The position numbers and the translations under genes are program-made. 64,000 nucleotides of DNA from Odontocerum albicorne (lineage: Eukaryota; Arthropoda; Insecta; Trichoptera; Odontoceridae). The first letter of the stretch is position 1. Each line of letters begins with the position of its first letter. This document shows positions 56,370-64,000 of this stretch, in pieces. The DNA lies in contig OX463848.1 of NCBI GenBank assembly GCA_949825065.1, positions 38,857,380 through 38,921,379 on the forward strand, given 5' to 3'. The notes below the pieces were generated by a model, which searched no databases, was not told the DNA's origin, and was given only the letters and a program-made list of their open reading frames with translations.

Positions 56370-56840
56370 AAAATTTTTCGGAGTGTTGTATCACGCGGTT
56401 TAGCTCATAATGCCGACGTTTCCAGAGATGCGAGAAGGTGTATACTAGTATAGAACAAATGACGAAAACGGCGAACAAAAGAAGTCGAGCATAAGAGAAC
56501 CTGTCGACTCGTTTATCCCTAAAAATCAGAAATTATCAAAAAATATCCAAACAATATTAACATAAATCACGACCGCAAATCATCATGCTACCCTATAATC
56601 AAGTCGAAGAGACTATAAAATTAAAATGAACAATAAATTCGACCTTTGTAGAAGCTCTCGCGTTGGGACGAAACCATGCACTCATATTACTCACGTCATG
56701 GACTAACGTTACGGTTGAGACTTCGTTATAGGCTAAGTGGTATCCCGCATGCATCCACTTATAGCGAAGTTGACTACAAACTAGCCCTGAGGATGAAAAC
56801 TGCAACGTTTTCGAAATGTCGGCATCGTAATCCAAACCAT
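56370..56840. mobile_element. Second Penelope-type family: hammerhead-like core and inverted partner
   Basis: At 56787-56826: CTGAGGA, stem GAAAAC/GTTTTC with TGCAAC loop, GAAA, and ATG-TCGG-CAT as short stem III followed by C. An inverted ggaaacgtcggcattatgag (minus, 56408-56427) marks a partner copy. A strong hairpin acttcgttataggctaagtg/ccacttatagcgaagt (56720-56770) precedes the core. No coding sequence. Family assignment is inferred from arrangement and core. Confidence 0.4.
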
Positions 56841-56884
56841 TCAGAAAGACCTTGTACAACGGATATAAAGAATCGCGAAAATCC

Positions 56885-57065
56885 ATCCATCCATCCATGG
56901 CTCTACAACCCAGGTCGGGTCTTGGCCTCCTGAAGAGCTCGCCCCCATGACTGACGGTCCTGTGCAGCGTTACGCCAGTTCCGGATACCGATGTTGTTTG
57001 CATCCCTCACAACTCCATCCAGCCATCGAAGTTTCGGCCTTCCCACTGCTCTCCGCCCCCCGGGC
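56885..57065 (-). mobile_element. 5'-truncated LINE with (TGGA)n tail
   Basis: The minus frame gives RRAVGRPKLRWLDGVVRDA, N-I-G-I-R-N-W-R-N-A-A-Q-D-R-Q-S-W-G-R-A-L-Q-E-A-K, then a tail of catccatccatccatgg on plus. Standard LINE C-terminus; both flanks hold cgcgaaaat (56876 and 57098), which may be the target duplication. Confidence 0.8.
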
Positions 57066-57069
57066 ACAC

Positions 57070-57295
57070 CAAAATATCAAAATGTATTATGAACCTTCGC
57101 GAAAATATCAAAATATATTATGAACCTTTTCTCCGTCTCTAACTTTCATCCCCTTCTCGTATGAGTCCATTCCTGTTTTTTAGGAGATGTGCTCATTTCG
57201 GTAGCATCCTATATCGTCCTAGAGCTTCCCCAACACTTTCTCAGTCAATAAAAAATGTTTGAGCAGCCCATGTGGTGACATATCGCAGCTAGCTC
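57070..57295. other. Short stretch with a 32-bp partial duplication
   Basis: aaaatatcaaaatgtattat + gaacc is repeated at 57102. Nothing else recognised. Confidence 0.4.
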
Positions 57296-57299
57296 AACC

Positions 57300-57445
57300 A
57301 AATAGTTCTCATTGTAGAAGTACAAGAAGTTTGATCTCGAAACCAGACTGTAACCTTTTTAAAATAATTTGGATCCAACGGGAATACAACTTGTAGCACC
57401 TGAGTTGTAAAACACACATTTTACCAGACAGGTCCTTCAAACATT
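57300..57445 (-). repeat. SINE copy without tail
   Basis: On minus: gacctgtctggtaaaatgtg, gtgctacaagttgtattccc, gttggatccaaattatttta, ggttacagtctggtttcgag. A- and B-box regions plus body. Confidence 0.5.
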
Positions 57446-57449
57446 ATCA

Positions 57450-58080
57450 CGATTTGCTTCAACTAGGTGGTTTATACTGTGAAACCAACCCGATGGTACC
57501 ACATGAGACCTCTCCTACCAAATCACATTAGATAAGAGAAAGTCATTTGATAGTTCCGTTGCTTGAAATTCCTTCTCGACTCCGCATGACCTGCTAATAA
57601 TCAAGCAGAAATAAAAACATGCAGCAAATCCTCAAATTATATAAAATAATTCCATTTCAAGTTGATTGCACGTCATTAAGTTTCACGCGAATGACGCAAT
57701 AATTACTTAGCTCCGAAATTACGCAATGATGGTGCGAAACATATAATATATATTTGCCTCATTTTTGGATATTCTCCGGGTAATATCCAGTTCATTGACT
57801 GAGGATGCCTCAAGATCAAGTTCGTTTAAGTATTGCATAATACACTTTACGCGGAAATCCATGCAAGTTGTTCAGAAATAGTTTATAATTATACCTGATG
57901 GTGAAATCAAGACTTGTATTATTGATTAATTGAAGCAAACAACGTAATGGCCTTCACCTTGTTATTTTTTTGTTCTTTCGATCCTTTATTATTTTTCTAA
58001 CATCCGTTAGTGTCACAATAAATTCCTAAAATTGTTCATAGGAAATTATTCCAATCACAATTTTAAAAATTAATAATGCA
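57450..58080. other. Unassigned stretch
   Basis: No repeat or coding signature recognised. Confidence 0.4.
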
Positions 58081-58084
58081 TTAC

Positions 58085-58200
58085 CAATATCCGTGGCCTA
58101 GTTATTATATAATAGTAAGAGACTACGACGGTAATCAGATGGTCAGCGTTCACACTAAAATAACGGGCATGTCCCAGGTTCAATTCCTAGCAAATTTATT
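58085..58200 (+). repeat. SINE or tRNA-like fragment, disrupted
   Basis: tatccgtggcctagttatta at the start and gtcccaggttcaattcctag (good B-box) at the end, with about 40 bp of unrelated sequence between. Confidence 0.45.
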
Positions 58201-58221
58201 TCCGGACAAGTTTTGCTCTTG

Positions 58222-58590
58222 AACCATTTTACATCTGAATTTATATTTTAATATAACCATTTTACATCTGAATTTATGTTTCAATGTAACCATTTTACAT
58301 CTGAATTTATGTTTTAATGTTACCATTTTACATCTGAATTTATGTTTTAATGTTACCATTTTACATCAGAATTTATGTTTTAATATAACCATTTTACATC
58401 TGAATTTATGTTTTAATGTAACCATTTTACATATAAATTTATGTTTTAATGTAACCATTTTACATATGAATTTATGTTTTAATGTTACCACTATACTTCT
58501 GAATTTATGTTTTAATGTAACCATTTTACGTCTGAATTTATATTTTAATGTAATCATTTTACATTTGAATTTATGTTTTAATGTAGCTTA
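58222..58590. repeat. 33-bp tandem repeat, about 11 copies
   Basis: Unit aaccattttacatctgaatt + tatgttttaatgt. 33 bp equals 11 codons, so the minus frame repeats a block such as T-L-K-H-K-F; treated as non-coding. Confidence 0.93.
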
Positions 58591-58604
58591 CATACTGCTC
58601 ATAA

Positions 58605-58870
58605 ATTCTTTTAACGCTTTTAAGTAACACATAAAGAGCGCTATATAAAAATCTGCCTTTCAAAATGCTGTATCAGATTATAAACATGCTGATTGTCTAA
58701 TAATAATAATAATAATAATAAAGGGGCAATTTACATAGCGATGTTAAGAGAGTTTTTTTTATCCAATTTTATTGACAGATTAAAAATATTACAAAATAAA
58801 TATATAAGTTGAGTGCAAAGAGAGGAAGGTAGGGGCTGTGGCCATAGATAAGGTACTTCCCCCCATCTAC
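58605..58870. repeat. Two FBT ends facing a trinucleotide run
   Basis: agcgctatataaaaatctgc (outer end, inverted) follows the 33-bp array. After (aat)n at 58700, ggggcaatttacatagcgat starts a second arm with aaatatataagttgagtgca + aagagaggaaggt. Confidence 0.55.
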
Positions 58871-59537
58871 ATTTGTCTAAGAAGTTTAATCTCCTTACCA
58901 TCGTAACTTTAAGTTTGATCTGTCAAGACTTTGATATAACTTGAGCAACAACTTGCGCATATTAAACCCATACACGCACAGGCGTCTTCCATCTATAGAT
59001 GACTTACAAACATACTCGATCAGGAGGGATAGCCTATCGTAAAACGTTTGTTTTTCTCCCTGGAGCTTCGATTTTTATTTTCTAAGGTACTCGAAGAAGA
59101 TATTAGACATGGTTTAATCTAATTAGACTTGTGCTTGCTAAAATGTAACATCAAAACACAATAAATAAATACATCTAACAACCTTTTTGGGTGCATAGAG
59201 TATTAACTCAGATAGACGAGTCCAGAACTTTCTGATTCTGAACGAATCCAAAAGATATTCCCTTATTCTAGGAATTAAGGATATAACCCATAACTGTATA
59301 CCATAATGTTTTTATTGGATATACTTAGCTACTACTATTTAAGTGTTCTTTTATTCATACTTCTCACTTCACCTTCTATCAAAATCTGGTCCATTTGGTC
59401 CAGCCCCCTTTTCCTCGGCCAACCTCTTCCACGCACACCTTACTCTTCTGACACATATACTCGCTTAGCTATTTTCCATCTTTCATTCTCTCAACATGTC
59501 CAAATCGTCTTAAAGCCCCTGTCTTCATTTTACTTAA

Positions 59538-59721
59538 CACTTGCCTTACTGTGCTAAACAATTCCGCCAGCCACTGTGCTGGACGCTCAGCATCCAGTGA
59601 AAAATATATGTTTAAAATTAAAATTATGCAAAATCTGCTAGGTTATTTTTTGTAATTAATTATAAAATTATTTTATTATGTAAGTCCTGGTCACTCACTA
59701 TCCATCATAGGGTGGCAAGTG
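59538..59721. mobile_element. piggyBac-like MITE, copy 2 (TTAA target)
   Basis: 184 bp with CACTTGCC/GGCAAGTG ends and TTAA at 59534-59537 and 59722-59725, in inverse orientation to copy 1 (48393). Removing it and one TTAA rejoins the LINE-B relic. Confidence 0.85.
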
Positions 59722-59937
59722 TTAAAGTGTTCATTTTATCATGCGTTCATTTTTAACGTCTTAATTCTGACTTTTTTTTCAAACATTGACACTCCACAAA
59801 CTCTTCTCAACCCACACGTCTCCACAGCGTTAATCTTACTCGTATCTTACTTCTGCTAACTCCAAATTTCCCGTCTATACATCAAAGTGGGCACCATCAC
59901 ACTATTATTTACTGTCATTATTCCTACTGTTGATATT

Positions 59938-60375
59938 GGCATGCTTTAAGAAGCGGCTGAAAAACTCTTAATTTCTAGTCAGTAATATAACGTGTTTCAT
60001 TCCTTTTTTCTTACCTTTTCTTTGATGTATAATATCTCACTTTTACTTTAATAAGTATACGTCCATAAATTGCATAAATATGAATAATTACCTCCATGGC
60101 CTGGTGATAAGATACTTGTCTGCCGATCCGGAGGTTGCGGGTTCGATCCCCGCTGGAACCCAGATTTTTTTTAAATAGGATTCCAGTCTGGTTAACACTT
60201 AGGGCCTATAAAAACATCTTTCTGGTTGGTTGGAAGAGATTGCCACATGGCAATAAACTCTCCAGGTTAAAAAAAAATTATCTGAATATTTTTTGTGACC
60301 ATATAATTTGCTTTATTTACTTTTGTCTGGTTGGTTAGAAGAGATTGCCGCCTGGCAATAAACCCGCTTGATTGT
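59938..60375 (+). mobile_element. LINE-C 3' end carrying a SINE insertion
   Basis: ggcatgctttaagaagcggc + tgaaaaactcttaatttcta (end of ORF and stop, as at 16447) continues to ~60065. The UTR resumes at ~60280 and ends tctggttggttagaagagat + tgccgcctggcaataaaccc at 60360. Between them lies SINE 60088-60272. Confidence 0.75.
60088..60272 (+). repeat. SINE, best-preserved copy
   Basis: acctccatggcctggtgata (A-box), ggaggttgcgggttcgatcc + ccgctgg (perfect B-box GGTTCGATCC), attccagtctggttaacact, tttctggttggttggaagag + attgccacatggcaataaac. RNA polymerase III promoter elements look intact. Tail shared with LINE-C. Confidence 0.88.
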
Positions 60376-60725
60376 ATTTACAACTAAATATTAAATAAAA
60401 ATAAATAAATATTGCGCGGTTGTTGCATATAACATTCAGTGTTCCATCAACATTGTCCCTGTCGCTACCCTTATTTCAATGTCCCCTTTCAACTTGCCCA
60501 GCTCACGTCAACATACTGCCTATATAACGAAACTCTTCAGCTTAATACAATTTTCTGAGTTAACCTATACATCGCGCTCACTTTTACCACACTTCTTTCT
60601 ATAACTATAACCTTTGATTTCATTACATTCATTTCATACCACATCCCTTAAATCTCCTTCATTTCCAGCAAGCATGACCATATCATCCGCATACAGAAGT
60701 CTACAGAGATTTACTTCATTCATTC

Positions 60726-61500
60726 AGGAAGTTTATTAATTCATTGTGAAAATAATTAATAAACTTCCTGCTCGGTATCCCACGGCGGAGCTTTTCAGAG
60801 AGTATCAGGTCCTGAACATAGCCAATTTACATCTCAAATCCTTTCTCTGGCACTACCATCGAGAGGAAGGGAAGATGCAGACTTGGCAGACACACATGAC
60901 ACGCATGGCAACTAATGAAATGTTCACCATCCCTAGAGTTAAAACCTCTTTTGCCCAAAGGCAATATGCTTATTTGGCTCCCATTACATACAATGGCGTG
61001 CCGACTTCAATAAAGGTAAAGGTAGGAAAACCATTTAGACAGTCAATCGGAGCGTGGTTGTTATTGCGACTGGATTTTGAGTACTTGGGCTTTCAGGATG
61101 AACGACGAGTGGAAGGGATTTATGTGAGATTTGTGATTGTGTGCGGTATAGTGTGGGATGAATATTTTTGGTCTTTCTGGAGTGATGATGCGTGAGGAGT
61201 TGAATTTCGCAAGATGTTTCCAGTTGTATTTGAGTGTCACTGTTTGTCAGGTTGATGAGAGCGTGCAACGGGGTTTTGTTTTTGTGTAATCAAAAATCGG
61301 AAAGAAGTATCGATTTATTTTTTTCATGCTAAATATCCTCAGTGAGATACAGGCAAAAGCCTAGTTTACTGGGGATACGACAAATGAAAGGCAACAAACC
61401 CAGATCCATTAAAATTGTATGTCCAAATCAAATTATCTGTTGTTTTTCTCAAATTGTGTATATTTCTTGTCATGTGTAATAATAAACAAATAAAAATAAA
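60726..61500 (+). mobile_element. LINE-A, best copy: ORF end and complete 3' UTR
   Basis: It begins in a perfect 16-bp hairpin (60726-60741/60754-60769) and carries an open C-terminal frame to 61195. Its 3' UTR contains gtcactgtttgtcaggttga, gatacaggcaaaagcctagt (aggc-aaaa-gcct stem-loop), aggcaacaaacccagatcc and a (aaat)n-like end. 5'-truncated. Confidence 0.9.
60746..61195 (+). pseudogene. LINE-A polymerase C-terminal fragment, open frame
   Basis: 149 codons: INKLPARYPTAELFREYQVL, N-I-A-N-L-H-L-K-S-F-L, H-M-T-R-M-A-T-N-E-M-F-T-I-P-R-V-K-T-S-F-A-Q-R-Q-Y-A-Y-L-A-P-I-T-Y-N-G-V-P. The T-R ... P-R ... QR-x-Y-x-Y-x-x-P-x-x-x-N-x-x-P order is the C-terminal domain of CR1/Jockey/L2-type LINEs. The RT domain itself is missing, so it is a truncated copy, though undamaged in frame. 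Confidence 0.8.
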
Positions 61501-61504
61501 TTCT

Positions 61505-61825
61505 TACAACTCCTCCGTCATCTTTTAGATTGTGTTGTTGATGAAATAAATATCCGAACGATCATTGATTTCGGCATTGTATGAAAATGAAAATTAAGGT
61601 TGATGTGAATACAAACAGGAAATCGTTTACAATTTAGTTGATCTCGTATTGATCGACTCAGGACACATGCAGGCTGTAATTATTGACTTTGCGAATCGCC
61701 GTTTATGGACACTCAGAGCTAGTTTATGGACACTCGCAACACAATTCGCCAAAAATAGGTTGAAAACTATATGCTGCAGATATATAACGTTAAGTGATGC
61801 TAGTTCAAGGTCACAAAATGTTGAG
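61505..61825 (+). other. Stretch upstream of the GART-like array; open frame of unknown origin
   Basis: The frame from 61649 (MIDSGHMQAVIIDFANRRLW...) is open through 62035 because it joins exon A of the first GART-like unit through its upstream intron-like sequence. I do not recognise residues 1-60. Confidence 0.3.
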
Positions 61826-61925
61826 TATAGGTATCTCAGACAAATAAATACTCGAACCCACAATAAGATATTAATTTGGTACATAATTAACGATCGTTTT
61901 ACTGGTGCCCTTCGAATCTATTCAG

Positions 61926-62327
61926 CACCATTTAACAAAAATGGAAGGGCATTCGATGAAGAGCTTCTGATTCCAACTGATATATATGTGAAACCACTGC
62001 TGAATGCTGTCAGAAGCGGAATGATCAAGGTTTAGGAGAGCTATCCATAATGAAACAAATATCTCAATTATTCAACATTTATCTAAAAATATCTTTTACA
62101 GAATGAAATAAAATATAACATCTGTCAAAATTGTAATATGTATATAAAACAAAATGTCACTCTTGTTGAAATTAGAATCCATAGACTCTAACATGGAATG
62201 CGCCCAGCCAGGCTGGCGGGTGGACCTATCTACTGCTACAAAGGCATTGGGTCACATTACTGGAGGGTGCGTGTTGGAGAACATTCCGAGAGTTCTTCCA
62301 CCAGGAGTTATTGTGAGGCTATCATAG
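61926..62327 (+). pseudogene. Gart: GART AIR-synthetase exons, unit 1 (intron present)
   Basis: Exon A (61926-62029) encodes [20 protein letters not shown] + [15 protein letters not shown]. Exon B (62244-62327) encodes [20 protein letters not shown] + G-V-I-V-R-L-S-stop. This is the E-L-L-x-P-T-x-I-Y-V-K-x-L-L ... [16 protein letters not shown] segment of aminoimidazole ribonucleotide synthetase (PurM), a domain of the trifunctional purine enzyme GART. The 62030-62243 gap begins gtttag and ends acaaag, phase 0. A Cys replaces the usual Gly in HITGGG. Two exons only; not a complete gene. Confidence 0.8.
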
Positions 62328-62425
62328 ATGCTATGTATCTCAGACAAATACTCGAACCCACAATGAGATATTAAGTTGGTACATAATTAACGATCGTTTT
62401 ACTGGTGCCCTTCGAATCTATTCAG

Positions 62426-62827
62426 CACCATTTAACAAAAATGGAAGGGCATTCGATGAAGAGCTTTTGATTTCAACTGATATATATGTGAAACCACTGC
62501 TGAATGCTGTCAGAAGCGGAATGATCAAGGTTTAGGAGAGCTATCCATAATGAAACAAATATCTCAATTATTCAACATTTATCTAAAAATATCTTTTACA
62601 GAATGAAATAAAATATAACATCTGTCAAAATTGTAATATGTATATAAAACAAAATGTCACTCTTGCTGAAATTAGAATCCATAGACTCTAATATGGAATG
62701 CGCCCAGCCAGGCTGGCGGGTGGACCTATCTACTGCTACAAAGGCATTGGGTCACATTACTGGAGGGTGCGTGTTGGAGAACATTCCGAGAGTTCTTCCA
62801 CCAGGAGTTATTGTGAGGCTATCATAG
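62426..62827 (+). pseudogene. Gart: GART AIR-synthetase exons, unit 2 (intron present)
   Basis: Exon A 62426-62529, GT-AG segment 62530-62743, exon B 62744-62827. Differs from unit 1 by single substitutions, e.g. cttttgatttcaact against cttctgattccaact, changing I-P-T to I-S-T. Confidence 0.8.
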
Positions 62828-62925
62828 ATGCTATGTATCTCAGACAAATACTCGAACCCACAATGAGATATTAAGTTGGTACATAATTAACGATCGTTTT
62901 ACTGGTGCCCTTCGAATCTATTCAG

Positions 62926-63113
62926 CACCATTTAACAAAAATGGAAGGGCATTCGATGAAGAGCTTCTGATTCCAACTGATATCTATGTGAAACCACTGC
63001 TGAATGCTGTCAGAAGCGGAATGATCAAGGCATTGGGTCATATTACTGGAGGGTGCGTGTTGGAGAACATTCCAAGAGTTCTTCCACCAGGAGTTATTGT
63101 GAGGCTATCATAG
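62926..63113 (+). pseudogene. Gart: GART AIR-synthetase exons, unit 3 (exons joined)
   Basis: Exon A (62926-63029) runs directly into exon B (63030-63113): gcggaatgatcaaggcattg. The joint keeps frame as [11 protein letters not shown]. The upstream intron-like segment is retained. Confidence 0.8.
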
Positions 63114-63211
63114 ATGCTATGTATCTCAGACAAATACTCGAACCCACAATAAGATATTAAGTTGGTACATAATTAACGATCGTTTTACTGGTGCCCTTCG
63201 AATCTATTCAG

Positions 63212-63399
63212 CACCATTTAACAAAAATGGAAGGGCATTCGATGAAGAGCTTCTGATTCCAACTGATATCTATGTGAAACCACTGCTGAATGCTGTCAGA
63301 AGCGGAATGATCAAGGCATTGGGTCACATTACTGGAGGGTGCGTGTTGGAGAACATTCCGAGAGTTCTTCCACCAGGAGTTATTGTGAGGCTATCATAG
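63212..63399 (+). pseudogene. Gart: GART AIR-synthetase exons, unit 4 (exons joined)
   Basis: Exon A 63212-63315 fused to exon B 63316-63399, same joint as unit 3. Confidence 0.8.
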
Positions 63400-63497
63400 A
63401 TGCTATGTATCTCAGACAAATACTCGAACCCACAATAAGATATTAAGTTGGTACATAATTAACGATCGTTTTACTGGTGCCCTTCGAATCTATTCAG

Positions 63498-63655
63498 CAC
63501 CATTTAACAAAAATGGAAGGGCATTCGTTGAAGAGCTTATGATTCCAACTGATATCTACGTGAAACCACTGCTGAATGCTGTCAGAAGCGGAATGATCAA
63601 GGCATTGGGTCACATTACTAGAGGGTGCATGTTGGAGAACATTCCGAGAGTTCTT
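63498..63655 (+). pseudogene. Gart: GART AIR-synthetase exons, unit 5 (exons joined, truncated)
   Basis: Exon A 63498-63601 (D-to-V change in A-F-V-E-E-L and L-to-M in L-M-I-P-T) fused to exon B, which departs from the others after E-N-I-P-R-V-L at ~63655 and has H-I-T-R-G-C instead of H-I-T-G-G-C. Confidence 0.75.
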
Positions 63656-63738
63656 CAATAAGTTCTTGTAAGAACTTCATATTAACTTTTGTTGGGTGCT
63701 TAAAACATCCATCGGTGTTCTATTCTGAATTTCTTTGG

Positions 63739-64000
63739 ATGAATTAAAAAACAAGTGAATCCAGAGTGGTCTATGCCCTTCGCCATTCTATTCTCAATTT
63801 CTTTAAATTAATTTAAATGAAAGGCAACAAACCCAGATCCATTAAAATTATATGTCCAAATCAAATTACCTGTTGTTTTTTTCTCAAATTGTGTATATTT
63901 CTTGTCATGTGTAATAAATAATAATAATAATAATAATAATAATTAAAAACCAAGTGAGTACCGAGTGGTGTATGCCCTTCGCCATTCTATTCTCAATTTA
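63739..64000 (+). repeat. LINE-A tail between two ~60-bp direct repeats
   Basis: atgcccttcgccattctatt + ctcaattt with upstream aattaaaaa-caagtga is present at 63742-63801 and 63941-63999. The LINE-A end (aaaggcaacaaacccagatc ... tgtcatgtgtaataaataat, 63816-63940) lies between. Flanking repeats are too long and too diverged for an ordinary target duplication. Confidence 0.65.

Larger units (their letters stand above)
59300..60740 (-). pseudogene. LINE-B relic, interrupted by a MITE and a LINE-C/SINE block
   Basis: Minus-strand RT remains: the catalytic region is visible as Y-A-D-D-M-V-M-L from agcatgaccatatcatccgc + ata at 60671-60693, with thumb and C-terminal sequence toward 59300 (tccatttggtccagccccct). 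It is disrupted at 59538-59721 (MITE) and 59938-60375 (LINE-C 3' end with SINE). Confidence 0.7.
61831..63655 (+). repeat. Tandem array of five GART/AIRS exon units
   Basis: Units: 61831-62327, 62328-62827 (500 bp), 62828-63113 (286 bp), 63114-63399 (286 bp), 63400-~63655. Each starts with a shared upstream segment (gtatctcagacaaatactcg ... cgaatctattcag), then exon A (104 bp) and exon B (84 bp). Units 1 and 2 have a 214-bp GT-AG segment between A and B; units 3-5 join A directly to B. Units are 95-99% alike by eye. Confidence 0.9.

Noticed and set aside
60088..60160. Functional tRNA gene
   Set aside because: A- and B-boxes are good, but the acceptor arm is not closed and the sequence continues into a SINE body shared by many copies.

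Overview
This is eukaryotic, AT-rich, non-coding-dominated DNA, almost certainly from an arthropod and most likely an insect. It has no operons and no bacterial-type genes. It is a dense mosaic of interspersed repeats: tRNA-derived SINEs, several LINE lineages, mariner/Tc1, hAT, piggyBac-like, Helitron and Penelope-like elements. Large minisatellite and satellite arrays lie between them. I cannot name the species from the sequence alone.

Layout. 1-7.5 kb: eroded LINE and SINE relics in AT-rich DNA. 8.2-11.5 kb: a 2.6-kb inverted duplication carrying a LINE tail and a mariner 5' end on both arms, later hit by a 1.29-kb mariner. 11.5-23.9 kb: SINEs, LINE relics, several MITEs, a possible solo LTR, small tandem arrays and a Helitron relic. 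24.0-28.1 kb: a 4-kb array of a 34-bp unit. 28.3-31.1 kb: LINE relic, a small satellite block and a Penelope-like fragment. 31.1-38.9 kb: a deletion-derivative DDE MITE, a truncated mariner, and a 162-bp satellite interrupted by a Helitron. 39-51 kb: MITEs, foldback elements with minisatellite cores, paired Penelope-type terminal repeats and LINE fragments. 51.7-56.2 kb: a hAT relic containing a full-length RTE-type LINE with an intact 992-residue ORF, plus a truncated LINE. 56.2-61.5 kb: more LINE/SINE/MITE nests. 61.8-63.7 kb: five tandem copies of two exons recognisable as the AIR-synthetase (PurM-like) part of the purine-synthesis enzyme GART, two with and three without the intervening 214-bp GT-AG segment.

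The only intact large coding region is the RTE ORF (51823-54801, minus). The only host-gene homology I can support is the GART/AIRS exon array. The strongest unexplained signal is a short motif, TACGAGTA/TACTCGTA. It occurs 22 times, and where a paralogous copy lets the empty site be read it looks like TA converted to TA-CGAG-TA, as expected of an excision footprint or micro-insertion.

Names such as LINE-A, LINE-B, LINE-C and FBT are local labels for families seen in this window only.
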